In this document: piece after piece, positions 1-8,193 of the stretch
Layout of the letters: the number at the start of each line of letters is the position of its first letter
Position numbering within the stretch: the stretch's first letter is position 1
NCBI RefSeq assembly: GCF_005860765.1
Contig: NZ_VCEI01000025.1
Span: 868,001-932,000, forward strand
Direction: 5' to 3'
DNA from: Dyadobacter sediminis
GTDB taxonomy: Bacteria > Bacteroidota > Bacteroidia > Cytophagales > Spirosomataceae
DNA: 64,000 nt
Notes under the pieces: generated by a model
The model's input: only the letters and a program-made list of their open reading frames with translations
Databases searched by the model: none
What the model was told of the DNA's origin: nothing
Program-made: the position numbers and the translations under genes

Positions 1-369
1 TCCACGATTTCCAGATTTGACCAGTATTCTTATACCCAGTCCACTTCCCTGAAAGTAGATGCGGTAAACCTCATGAGCAATGCAACCCAGCCTTATGAAA
101 GCCATCGGGATGAAGTCGCCCGGATGAAGACGGCGATTGATAAGATGTATGAATACGAAAAGAACCGTCCTAAAAATCTGGTTTCCGAAAAAATGTGGCT
201 CGTTGTTCGCGATTCCAGCGGCCATTCCTTTGGTGGATTCCTTAAAAGATGGCAGACGGAAAAGACCCTCAACGCTGCCTTCATCAAGGAATCCCAGCAG
301 CTTGTCAGCGAATCGTTCGACCAGATTTCGCAGCTGGAAAGCGGCAAGATCAAGCAGGTTGCCAATTAA
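1..369 (+). CDS. Hypothetical protein, 5' end outside window (partial)
   Basis: The reading frame is open from the first base to the stop at 367-369, so this is the C-terminal 122 residues of a longer protein. An internal ATG lies at 73, but the codons before it read as ordinary protein, so I treat the gene as cut by the window edge. The visible part is hydrophilic and mostly helical, with several Lys/Glu-rich stretches and no membrane segment, Cys pair or motif I recognise. It is followed 33 bp later by another small gene on the same strand and then by the DUF4239, GH19 and P47-like genes, so it is probably the upstream member of that cluster. No function can be given. Confidence 0.6.
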   Translation, partial: STISRFDQYSYTQSTSLKVDAVNLMSNATQPYESHRDEVARMKTAIDKMYEYEKNRPKNLVSEKMWLVVRDSSGHSFGGFLKRWQTEKTLNAAFIKESQQLVSESFDQISQLESGKIKQVAN

Positions 370-402
370 TAGCTGTTCCTCAATTTATTAGCTATAAAAG
401 AT

Positions 403-738
403 ATGAATGTAATCAATTTTGACCAGCTTTATGAAAACCTCAGAAGCGGCGTGGAGTCGGTGGCCAAAGAATCGATTGACGGGTATGTAAGCCAGGCAAC
501 CCGGGACGGCAAGAACGCCCTGCAGGAAATCAGGTCAAACCTTGTCCGCTGGGCGACAGAGGTAGAAACCGGCGCCTTGACCGGCGAAGATCTTCAGTTT
601 CTTTTACAGGAAGAAACAGCACTCGAAGAACTCACTTCGCTGAAAGAGGCCGGTCTGGCATCGGTACAGATCGACAAGTTCCGTAACGGGCTGATCAATA
701 TGATCATCGGAACAGTTACCGGTGCGGTTAAAGCATAA
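403..738 (+). CDS. Small helical hypothetical protein (111 aa)
   Basis: This is a complete 111-residue ORF with an ATG start, 33 bp after the preceding gene and 5 bp before the next, so it is very likely co-transcribed with both. The sequence is predicted mainly alpha-helical and acidic through residues 1-90. It ends in an uncharged, Gly/Ile/Val-rich stretch (about residues 94-111) that could be a short amphipathic or membrane-contacting helix. There is no signal peptide and no recognisable catalytic motif. Its place next to a membrane protein of the DUF4239 family and the P47-like cluster hints at a structural or accessory role there, but that is position only. I do not recognise the family. 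Confidence 0.65.
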   Translation: MNVINFDQLYENLRSGVESVAKESIDGYVSQATRDGKNALQEIRSNLVRWATEVETGALTGEDLQFLLQEETALEELTSLKEAGLASVQIDKFRNGLINMIIGTVTGAVKA

Positions 739-743
739 CAGCC

Positions 744-1553
744 ATGGTCAGCTTTATTGTAGACGCCGAAGTGGCCGGCTGGCTGCCTGCTCCTGTGCTT
801 TGCCTGCTCTTTGTGCTGTTCTGTGTGCTGGTTGCGCAGCTGGGCCTGTCTGCTTTCAAGCGGTTTGTCAAACTTCATCTCAGCCAGGAAGATAATGAGC
901 TTGCGGGTATCATGTTCGGGGCCATCGGGCTGATCTATTCGCTGATCCTTGCCTTTGTGATCATCGCTGTCTGGGACGATTACGACGAGCTGAGCAAAAC
1001 CATTGAAGAAGAAACCGACAAGCTCAACGGGATCATGGCGCATACGGGCACTTTGCCCGACAGTCTGCAGATGTCCTTGAAAACAGCCATGATCGGCTAT
1101 TGCAGGCAAGTACTGCAGGAAGAGTGGCGGATGAACGGCCCAAACGTAGCCGAACGTCCCAGTGCGATCCCGAGCCTGAGGCTGGCCTTGCTGCGCATAG
1201 AGCCTTCCACCAAAACGGAAGAAAGTATCTATGCTGTTGTGGATCAGGATTTGAGTAAAATCAGCGAGTTGAGGAGAAAACGGCTGAGCTATGCCAGATC
1301 TCACATTCCTGACCTGGTATGGTTTACCCTGCAGACAGGCAGTCTTTTACTAATTGTGTTCTCTTATTTTCTGACAGCGCCCTCAGACAGGGTGAGAAGG
1401 ATCAGTCTTGGTTTTTTTTCAGGTTATCTGGCCATGTGCATGTTTCTGATTTATACCCTCGACCGACCGTTCGGGAAAGTTATCCAGGTGAGCCGGCAGC
1501 CGTATGCCAATGTGCTGATGAGCCTGAAACAGTATTACGCAGTTAATTTATAA
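744..1553 (+). CDS. DUF4239 (bestrophin-like) integral membrane protein
   Basis: The protein has 269 residues and four clear hydrophobic segments in two pairs: about residues 14-34 and 53-76, then about 194-213 and 221-240. Between them lies a long soluble helical stretch (about 80-190). After the second segment comes the sequence IIAVWDDYDE followed by Glu/Asp-rich residues. This arrangement (Gly-rich second helix, then W-x-D-Y, then an acidic helical domain, then two more helices) is that of the DUF4239 family, called bestrophin-like in databases. Its biochemical role is not established; an anion-channel-like role is only suggested by the name. It is 13 bp upstream of the GH19 gene, so it may belong to the same transcription unit. 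Confidence 0.75.
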   Translation: MVSFIVDAEVAGWLPAPVLCLLFVLFCVLVAQLGLSAFKRFVKLHLSQEDNELAGIMFGAIGLIYSLILAFVIIAVWDDYDELSKTIEEETDKLNGIMAHTGTLPDSLQMSLKTAMIGYCRQVLQEEWRMNGPNVAERPSAIPSLRLALLRIEPSTKTEESIYAVVDQDLSKISELRRKRLSYARSHIPDLVWFTLQTGSLLLIVFSYFLTAPSDRVRRISLGFFSGYLAMCMFLIYTLDRPFGKVIQVSRQPYANVLMSLKQYYAVNL

Positions 1554-1566
1554 CCATTACCCTTTT

Positions 1567-2184
1567 ATGACCAGTACACAACTGCAGGCCGTGGCATGCT
1601 CGACCGCTGCCAGTGCCATGATCTTTTTGCCCTATATCAACGCCACTTTTGACCGGTACGCAATTCACACGCCTCAGCGGCAGCTTTGTTTTATGGCGCA
1701 GGTTGCTCATGAAAGCGGCGGGCTGTTCTATACCGAGGAACTGGCATCGGGGGCTGCGTATGAAGGCCGGCAAGCCCTTGGCAACACGCAACCGGGCGAC
1801 GGCGTAAAGTTCAAAGGTCGCGGACTGATCCAGATTACCGGCAGGAACAATTACCAGCTGCTCAGCGAAGCATTTAACGTGGACTTTGTAAGCAATCCGC
1901 AGTTGCTCGGCGGAAAGAACATCACGCTATGCAGCCCCGATCAGCTTAAGTATGCCGCACTCAGTGCAGGCTGGTTCTGGGACCGTGCAAAGCTGAACGG
2001 ATTTGCCGATAAAATAAACCCGAAGCAGCCGATTGACTCCGGTGCAAACCTGGAATATTTCAAACGTATAACCAAGGGCGTTAATGGAGCTTATAACGGG
2101 CTGCCAGACCGGCTCCATCGCTACATGCAGGGGGCAGCAGTCCTGTCGCCTTTATCTTCCAATGTTCAAATTACAACTTTATGA
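1567..2184 (+). CDS. Glycoside hydrolase family 19 (chitinase / endolysin type)
   Basis: The 205-residue protein is essentially a bare GH19 catalytic domain. The general-acid Glu is in the HESGG motif (E49), a second acidic pair follows at about residues 57-58, and the signature KGRGLIQITGRNNY is present. GH19 enzymes cut beta-1,4 links in chitin or, in many bacterial and phage forms, between the sugars of peptidoglycan. The short length and absence of a chitin-binding domain resemble endolysins more than secreted chitinases. I see no signal peptide, so the enzyme would need a membrane partner to reach the periplasm. Its stop codon overlaps the start of the next gene (ATGA), which implies translational coupling with that membrane lipoprotein-like protein. 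The fold assignment is firm; the substrate is inferred. Confidence 0.85.
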   Translation: MTSTQLQAVACSTAASAMIFLPYINATFDRYAIHTPQRQLCFMAQVAHESGGLFYTEELASGAAYEGRQALGNTQPGDGVKFKGRGLIQITGRNNYQLLSEAFNVDFVSNPQLLGGKNITLCSPDQLKYAALSAGWFWDRAKLNGFADKINPKQPIDSGANLEYFKRITKGVNGAYNGLPDRLHRYMQGAAVLSPLSSNVQITTL

Positions 2185-2951
2185 AAAATCTGATCAGCGT
2201 TTTTGCCGCGGTTGCCGCGGGTATATGCCTTACAGGCTGCACGGGCAGTACCGAATATGACGTCCGGCATTTGCTGGCGTTCACCATCATAGGCACCATT
2301 ATTGTGCTTTTTCTCGGGCTGGCAAAATACAGCAATCTGGTAAGGGACGAAATCAGCGATCTACAGGCTTTCAATGCGAATGCTGCACAGTTGCAGCAGA
2401 CGCATAAATGGATGCCGCTGGACAAGACCGCGCCGTTCAGCCTTACCAAAGTACAGTTCGGGCTCTGGACGGTAATCATCTCATCTGCCTATATCTATTT
2501 GTCACTTTGTAAAGGAGACTGTGCCGCCGGGACCATAAATAAAACGGCATTGGTCCTGATGGGTATATTCGCCGGGACTGCGGTCGCTTCGACCATTATG
2601 GACAAAAATGAAATGAACGACAACCGCGACCGGCATCAGAATACACCATCACAAGGCTTTTTCATTGATATTTTGTCCGACGACAACGGCATCAGCCTGC
2701 ACCGTTTCCAGAACCTGGCCTGGACGATTATTGCCATCACGGTTTATCTGTACAAAGTGTCACTCGTTACCAACGGCTGCGAGCTGCCCGAACTGAGCGA
2801 CACCTTACTTGCACTGACGGGAATCAGCAGTGTAACTTACCTGACGCTGAAAAGCAAGGAGAATGATCCGCCGGCTCAGCAGATCCCGCAGCCGCAAACG
2901 GCAGCTCCTGCACCACAGATCCCGCAGCCGCAAACGGCAGCTTCTGCCTGA
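2181..2951 (+). CDS. Lipobox-bearing multi-pass membrane protein
   Basis: The start codon overlaps the stop of the GH19 gene by four bases. The 256-residue protein begins with a signal-like stretch ending in LTGC (Cys20), a good lipobox. It then shows about five hydrophobic segments (near residues 30-49, 92-110, 124-142, 178-197 and 206-222). A lipid-anchored Cys in front of several membrane helices is unusual. The tail is soluble and made of a 12-residue unit (IPQPQTAAPAPQ) repeated twice, encoded by a 36-bp direct repeat at 2881-2950. No family is recognised. Coupling to a peptidoglycan-cleaving enzyme would fit a holin- or spanin-like partner, but that is inference from position and membrane topology. 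Confidence 0.65.
   Translation: MKNLISVFAAVAAGICLTGCTGSTEYDVRHLLAFTIIGTIIVLFLGLAKYSNLVRDEISDLQAFNANAAQLQQTHKWMPLDKTAPFSLTKVQFGLWTVIISSAYIYLSLCKGDCAAGTINKTALVLMGIFAGTAVASTIMDKNEMNDNRDRHQNTPSQGFFIDILSDDNGISLHRFQNLAWTIIAITVYLYKVSLVTNGCELPELSDTLLALTGISSVTYLTLKSKENDPPAQQIPQPQTAAPAPQIPQPQTAASA
2881..2951 (+). repeat. 36-bp coding tandem repeat, two copies
   Basis: Two nearly identical 36-bp copies start at 2881 and 2917, inside the 3' end of the lipobox membrane protein gene. They encode a Pro/Gln/Ala-rich 12-residue unit twice. The unit number is a likely point of length variation between strains by replication slippage. Confidence 0.85.
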
Positions 2952-2992
2952 AGAACTTCAAAATTTCTTTTTAAATACCTAAAAATGACAGC

Positions 2993-4342
2993 ATGAGAAC
3001 TTACGGCTACGACTATTGCTATGCAATTACACTCGACGAAGTCAACAAAATCCTGACGAACAATCTTTCGGATGCGGAAATGGACTTTACCTACAGTCAC
3101 CTTGACGATGATTCCGGCTCTACCATTACGATACAGGGAAAGTTCAGCCCGTGGCAAATCGTACCCAAGGGCAGCAACAACCTGCTGAATGTCAGCATGC
3201 CGATTGCCAAAGGATTGATGCAGTTCACCGGAGGAGTGCTTAAAGGCAGTTACGACCTGGCCGGCGTTACGCCCGTCATGCAGATCAGCCTGGGCTGGAT
3301 GGGATCGGGAGATGCACAAAGTACAGTGGGCAGTTCCGGGATAACGGATCTGGTTTTTACGCCGGTCAATGACTCGGATCCGGATAATCCGGGATATGTT
3401 GCCGTGTACAGCCTGCTGGACCCTCAGCAAAAACTGAACACGATAGCACTTGGAATTCTGAAGAAATTCATGTCGGATATTATCGTGGAAAACAAGGCAA
3501 GACTCAGGACGGTGTTCAATAGCATCAATCCGGCACCGGCCCATGTTGCTTCCTGGCTGAAACCCTATAAATGGCAGTATTTTTATCAGGAAACCAGTGT
3601 AGCCAATGTATTCTGTCTGCTTTGTCAGCTATCCGACAAGGATTTTCCAGCCGTTCCTTCCTTCGATGCAGCAGCTTTGTCAGCGCAGAGCAGCACAAGC
3701 ATTCTGGTTTCACAATATGTATTTTTTGCCAATGCCATTTTGCCGGCCATCAAGTCTGCGTTTGGATCCAGTAATTTCAGCCTGAGTGAAACAAACGAAA
3801 TATGCAGGATTTCCAATAACGGCGATTTCAATGTGGCCACCTCAAAGGGCGGGATTACGGCTCATTCCTTTAATTTGTCAACGAGTAACAATGGCAACGG
3901 ACTGGCGTCGCAGACATCCGGCGGAGGCCCGCTTACCTTTCTGTTTGGCCTTGAAGATCTGCCGGACGCATCTTACGACTGGAGTCTTTCGACTGTCAAT
4001 CCTTTGTCTTACAGCAATAACACCATCCGGTTTGAGGAAGACCCGAATCCGGTAAAACAGCAAAATTCTACCATACACTGGTACGACTGGGCACTTCTGG
4101 TAGTTACCGGCATAACCAACGTTGCAGGACTGACATCCGCAATCATGGACAGCATCGATGGTTTTTCCAATCAGATACAAGGCATTGGGATGGGCAATGT
4201 GAATAGTGCAATCGAATCCTCCCTGACGGGTTCGGTCGTCAATCTGGCTAACCTTATTGACTGGAAAGAGGACGGACAAACCTTTCAGGTATCTGAAGCC
4301 GGACTGGACGGAGCCATGTATACCCGCGGAAACCATTACTGA
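2993..4342 (+). CDS. P47/OrfX-like (TULIP fold) protein, paralogue 1
   Basis: The 449-residue protein opens with TYGYDYCYAI and, a few residues later, EVNK. This is the opening of the P47 family first seen beside botulinum neurotoxin genes, whose members have TULIP-like lipid-binding folds. A second shared block lies near residue 57 (F-x-PWQI). The C-terminal part has a short hydrophobic helix after HWYDW (about 360-385) and ends in a W...F.V...L.G pattern also seen at the ends of the other two paralogues here. There is no N-terminal signal peptide. It is the most divergent of the three: its central block is shorter and lacks the FNYVF/IDL segment. It lies 41 bp after the membrane protein gene. 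Lipid binding is family knowledge; a toxin role is not shown. Confidence 0.75.
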   Translation: MRTYGYDYCYAITLDEVNKILTNNLSDAEMDFTYSHLDDDSGSTITIQGKFSPWQIVPKGSNNLLNVSMPIAKGLMQFTGGVLKGSYDLAGVTPVMQISLGWMGSGDAQSTVGSSGITDLVFTPVNDSDPDNPGYVAVYSLLDPQQKLNTIALGILKKFMSDIIVENKARLRTVFNSINPAPAHVASWLKPYKWQYFYQETSVANVFCLLCQLSDKDFPAVPSFDAAALSAQSSTSILVSQYVFFANAILPAIKSAFGSSNFSLSETNEICRISNNGDFNVATSKGGITAHSFNLSTSNNGNGLASQTSGGGPLTFLFGLEDLPDASYDWSLSTVNPLSYSNNTIRFEEDPNPVKQQNSTIHWYDWALLVVTGITNVAGLTSAIMDSIDGFSNQIQGIGMGNVNSAIESSLTGSVVNLANLIDWKEDGQTFQVSEAGLDGAMYTRGNHY

Positions 4343-4355
4343 AAACAATGTCGGC

Positions 4356-4425
4356 CAGAAATCCGGCTGACTTCATTACTTACTGAAAAGCACATTTCTG
4401 TAAAACCGGCCCTTTTTATATCAAA
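4356..4425 (+). terminator. Weak terminator-like hairpin region
   Basis: After the first P47-like gene, GTCGGCC can pair with GGCTGAC, and alternatively CAGAAAT near 4360 can pair with ATTTCTG near 4395. The region ends in a pyrimidine- and T-rich run at about 4412-4420. The two pairings compete, so this could attenuate rather than fully stop transcription into the next paralogue. Confidence 0.3.
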
Positions 4426-4472
4426 ATCCGAATCAAACAATCAATCTTTTTTCACTTAATCAAAACCAATCT

Positions 4473-6569
4473 ATGTTAGCAGAACCAAGTGCTCCACAAG
4501 TCCTGACATCCTCCGGCAGCAATGCGGATACCTATGGATGGGATAACGTCTTTGCAATGAACTTTATTACTGCAAATGAAGCCCTTACGACCAATTGGGG
4601 CAGTGTGGACAGCAAAGCCAAAAACATTTCCCAGGCCTACAATGATGATGATACCGGCCTTACCTTCAAGCTGGACGCCACCTTCGGTCCCTGGCAGCTG
4701 GCAGAAAACGGAGACGGAAAAAACATTGCTATGAAATGTCCGATTGTAAGCGGGACTTACAGCTATGGCAGCAAGTCGGTAAATTTTGACGGCTTGTCAC
4801 CGGCGCCTTCTGTCAAAATCATTGTCAACATGAACTGGGTTCCGGAGCCCGGCCAGTTTCATTTCGGTATTAATACCGGTGTGGACAGCATTGTGACAGA
4901 CCTGAATGCCAAGACAGTGGATGCTGCTTTATCCGCTGCATTCACTGCAAACGGTAAAACTTTGTCGAGCCCGGATGTATCCGTACAAAAAGCAGGGTAT
5001 GAATGGCTGATCCAGGACGGGGTTAATTCTTACTATCTTTTTTTCTCGGCCGACAAGGAGAATGACAAGTTTTTGAATATTTATCAGTTTGACAAAGTAT
5101 GGAAGCAAAACCTGAACGTGCTGAGCTCAAGTACCGACAGTGATCCTGCCGTCATTATTGATACCATAAACAACAACCCGACATCCGGTCTGGGCGCTAC
5201 TGTTTTTCCGCAGCTGCTGAGCGAATGGTTTAATGTTAATATCGGCAACTTTAATTATGTATTTTCTTCCATTGACCTGAGTCCGCAACTTTCACAGTCC
5301 GACAAGTATCAGTGGATCAAGCCGACAGCCACAAGCTATGCCGTAACGGATAACGGATCGCTGGATACAGGCGTATTCGGCGTACTGTCGATGATCCTTA
5401 ATCACCAGCCAGGCACCAATCACCAGGTATCTCCGTTTGCTATTCCGGATGGTTCTGATGCCGGCTTTCTGATCAGCGGTGAAATGTTCATGGCCAACAT
5501 GATGCTGGCCGGTGCATGTTCTCTGTTCAGCAATGCGGACCCATCCAGTTTCGCTATTACCAATGACGGGCTCACCGTGACCAACACTGCAGACATGATC
5601 TGGGGTAAATTTATGCTGGACGATAACAAGAAAGGCAGCATCGGCAGCCAGTATGGTACCACGCTCGATGCCGGTACCTTGTCCACAGACCTGATCAATG
5701 CCTTGTTCAATCAGACCAACGTTTCTGTGGATAGCAACTACAAGGTCGAGGTAATGTCGAAAGGAAACCAATGGCTGTTGAGCAAAGGCAGCGGAGACGA
5801 GTATATTCTTGACGTAAACGGAAGCAGCATAGATGTTTTCCTGTCAACAACCGTTACGATCGGCAAGGGTAATTTCAACATGAGCCTCGACAATTCAGAG
5901 GTTGTCATTGATTTTACAAAACTGAAATACTCGTACACGTCGGATTATGATGTTTTTGTCAACTACAACGAACGGCTTACACTGAAACTGAACGATCATA
6001 ACGTCTTCTGGTACGACCAGGTAACAAACAGCATGGTTGTAAGTGTGGTGAAGACCAAATCCGCCATTACCCGTGAAATCGTGGAAGGTTGCGTAGCTGC
6101 TGCACTGGCATTGATTGCTCTGGCCGGCCCGATTATTGAAGGACTGACCGCAGCCACCGAAGTTACAGAGTTGTCTGAAGACGGTGGTACCGCTGTCATT
6201 GATGAAGAGGCTATGGCCAATGCAAGGGCAGAAAACCCGGATGCGGAAGCGGCCAGTGAAAGGCAGGCATCCGGCGATGCTGCCACGCAATCCAAAGGCA
6301 AGCTCACCAACATCAAAGCTGCTTTCAAAACGCCGAAATGGAAATTTGTCGGTACGCTGGCAGCATTGGCTGGCGCGGTTGCAGGGGTTGATAATGCCGT
6401 GGATGCAATCATCGAGAAAATGGCCAATGACGATTATGAGGACATTCCCGGTTTTGATGCTTTTGCCAATGAGGTGATCGGGCCGTATGCCTGGCCGGGT
6501 GTATCCGCTTTCACACTGAAAAGTGCCACGCTTACCGGTTCGCTGCAGGTGGGTTTAAAAGCCAGCTGA
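4473..6569 (+). CDS. P47/OrfX-like (TULIP fold) protein, paralogue 2 (long form)
   Basis: The protein has 698 residues, about 230-250 longer than its two neighbours. It begins with a short tail and then TYGWDNVFAM, the P47-family opening, followed by GPWQL near residue 72. Middle blocks shared with paralogue 3 include FNYVFSSIDL, a W-I-K-P stretch, GVFGVLSM and GFLIS (about residues 255-340). After about residue 530 come hydrophobic helices (about 545-565 and 625-640) separated by an Ala/Glu-rich acidic linker. The last 50 residues carry the shared W...F.L..A.L.GSLQ ending. From memory the botulinum OrfX2 protein is also clearly longer than P47 and OrfX3, so the size pattern matches. There is no signal peptide. 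It lies 130 bp after paralogue 1. Confidence 0.8.
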   Translation: MLAEPSAPQVLTSSGSNADTYGWDNVFAMNFITANEALTTNWGSVDSKAKNISQAYNDDDTGLTFKLDATFGPWQLAENGDGKNIAMKCPIVSGTYSYGSKSVNFDGLSPAPSVKIIVNMNWVPEPGQFHFGINTGVDSIVTDLNAKTVDAALSAAFTANGKTLSSPDVSVQKAGYEWLIQDGVNSYYLFFSADKENDKFLNIYQFDKVWKQNLNVLSSSTDSDPAVIIDTINNNPTSGLGATVFPQLLSEWFNVNIGNFNYVFSSIDLSPQLSQSDKYQWIKPTATSYAVTDNGSLDTGVFGVLSMILNHQPGTNHQVSPFAIPDGSDAGFLISGEMFMANMMLAGACSLFSNADPSSFAITNDGLTVTNTADMIWGKFMLDDNKKGSIGSQYGTTLDAGTLSTDLINALFNQTNVSVDSNYKVEVMSKGNQWLLSKGSGDEYILDVNGSSIDVFLSTTVTIGKGNFNMSLDNSEVVIDFTKLKYSYTSDYDVFVNYNERLTLKLNDHNVFWYDQVTNSMVVSVVKTKSAITREIVEGCVAAALALIALAGPIIEGLTAATEVTELSEDGGTAVIDEEAMANARAENPDAEAASERQASGDAATQSKGKLTNIKAAFKTPKWKFVGTLAALAGAVAGVDNAVDAIIEKMANDDYEDIPGFDAFANEVIGPYAWPGVSAFTLKSATLTGSLQVGLKAS

Positions 6570-6641
6570 TTATCTGGCCGCTGTTTGCAATACGGTCTGG
6601 CCAAAGTATAAATCCTGTTTTCACCGATTGCTTCTATTCAA

Positions 6642-6713
6642 AACACGATCAGACGGATGCCGGGCTGAAAGCCTTTGTCGCCTTACAGCCGGCGTTCGTT
6701 CTGATCCCGTGTT
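6642..6713. promoter_or_regulatory. Long imperfect hairpin between P47-like genes
   Basis: The 197-bp gap between paralogues 2 and 3 holds a large imperfect inverted repeat. The left arm (6642-6667) contains AACACG, ATCAGA and GCCGG; the right arm (about 6686-6713) contains CCGGC, TCTGAT and CGTGTT in mirrored order. No long T-run follows, so it may stabilise or process the transcript or act as a weak terminator. Confidence 0.45.
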
Positions 6714-6766
6714 CCGATGCAGGTTGCGTGAAAAATTCAAATTAATTTATTTTAAACCTTCTGTTC

Positions 6767-8164
6767 ATGTCAGATACCGGAACAGCCGTTTATACCTATG
6801 GATGGGATACGGCCTTTGTTGTTCGCGCTGCCGATGTAAATAAGGCGATCATCGACCATAAATCATCTCCGTTGAATTTCTCCCACGACGAAGATACGTA
6901 TTCGGTAACGGGAAATTTTGGGGATTGGCAAATTACGAAGGGCGGTGACGGCAAGAAAATACGGATGCAGCTGCCGCTGACCAATGTGGTGCTTACGTAT
7001 AAGACAACCAGCAAGGTTTTAAAATACGACAGCGGCCAGGCCGTGATTGAAATTTCACTGCACTTTATCCCGCATACCGACGCAGACCCGCCTGCAAGCG
7101 GCAGCCTGACAAAGCTGGTTGCCAAGGCTGCAGCCGATTCGGACGACGATCCTGTCATTGCAATGGTCAGTCTGTCGCTTTCACCTGCAGCCGGCATGGT
7201 AGCCGAAGGTGTTATCACCGAAGCAATCGTACAGTGGGGTACCAGTAACCTGCAGGAATTCAATCATATTTTTGCTGTGGTAAACTTGAACCGCATCATT
7301 GACACAGGCCAGTGGGGATTTGTCAATCCGAATTATACAAGCTATGCCTATCTGGATCTGGATACGGTAGATAACAGCCTTTTCGGAGTACTGTGCATGA
7401 CAGGAAATCGTACTGGAGAAACCCTTTCGGAACAAGTAAGCGTTTCCTCCATTCCCGCACTGAGCCGGTCCGGTTTTCTGGTTTCGCAGGCAAGAGCGCT
7501 GTATGACCTTGTACGTCCAGCCATTTGCAAGACTTATACCGGACTGACTGACAGCAATTTTCTGATGAACGATGCCGGTACAAAGCTTTACCTGACGGAA
7601 GGCACCACGGTAGACCTTTCTTCAGTTGAGCAAAACGGGACAGCGTACTATCCGAAACTGAAAGGACTCAGCGTTGAATCGAACGGACAGTTGCTCACGC
7701 TGACAAGCTATACCGAAACAGAAATAGCAGCGGGCATTACGGCAACCTGTACGGCCGTACACTGGTATACCATTTCACTGGGAAGTTCAAGCAATGGGCA
7801 AACATTGACATTTGTCCAGTATCAGGACCCTTCGATCACGCATGCCATCAACCAGTCATCCGGTTCGCAGCTGACGCAGGCCATTATTATGATTGTCGCA
7901 TCCATTGTAATGCTGATCCTTATCGTGCTTACGGATGGCGCTGCGCTCATTGTAGGAGGGCTTGTCATCGGACTGATTATGGGAGCCGATCAAGCCGTAC
8001 CCGCGCTGATCGAGAAGCTTAACAAAGATGATTCGCCCTCTATTGATCTGCTGCTGGTGAATGCAGTGGATGCAATTTCCTGGACCGGAAGCAAGGAATA
8101 CAAACTTGATTACGGCAGTATGAACGCCTCTTTGCAGCTGGGAGGTGATCCGTTGTTTGTCTAA
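6767..8164 (+). CDS. P47/OrfX-like (TULIP fold) protein, paralogue 3
   Basis: This 465-residue protein has the clearest P47 opening of the three: TYGWDTAFVV followed by ADVNKAI. DWQI follows near residue 53 and the central FNHIFAVVNL, W-G-F-V-N-P and GVLCM blocks come later. A strongly hydrophobic segment lies at about residues 370-405 (IIMIVASIVMLILIVL and a Gly-rich continuation). It is followed by a short acidic linker and the common ending, W...Y.L..G...ASLQLGG. No signal peptide is present. The gene is preceded by a 197-bp gap holding a large imperfect hairpin and is followed 29 bp later by a 121-codon gene. The family is recognised from motifs; the substrate and target are unknown. Confidence 0.8.
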   Translation: MSDTGTAVYTYGWDTAFVVRAADVNKAIIDHKSSPLNFSHDEDTYSVTGNFGDWQITKGGDGKKIRMQLPLTNVVLTYKTTSKVLKYDSGQAVIEISLHFIPHTDADPPASGSLTKLVAKAAADSDDDPVIAMVSLSLSPAAGMVAEGVITEAIVQWGTSNLQEFNHIFAVVNLNRIIDTGQWGFVNPNYTSYAYLDLDTVDNSLFGVLCMTGNRTGETLSEQVSVSSIPALSRSGFLVSQARALYDLVRPAICKTYTGLTDSNFLMNDAGTKLYLTEGTTVDLSSVEQNGTAYYPKLKGLSVESNGQLLTLTSYTETEIAAGITATCTAVHWYTISLGSSSNGQTLTFVQYQDPSITHAINQSSGSQLTQAIIMIVASIVMLILIVLTDGAALIVGGLVIGLIMGADQAVPALIEKLNKDDSPSIDLLLVNAVDAISWTGSKEYKLDYGSMNASLQLGGDPLFV

Positions 8165-8193
8165 AAAACGTTTTATCTAATTTACGAAGAAAC

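Noticed and set aside
594-1304. 236-codon minus-strand ORF
   Set aside because: It is a shadow of the DUF4239 gene, with His/Gln-rich composition.
2181-2951. Calling the coupled membrane protein a holin
   Set aside because: Five helices, a lipobox and a Pro-rich tail do not match a known holin class; kept as hypothesis only.
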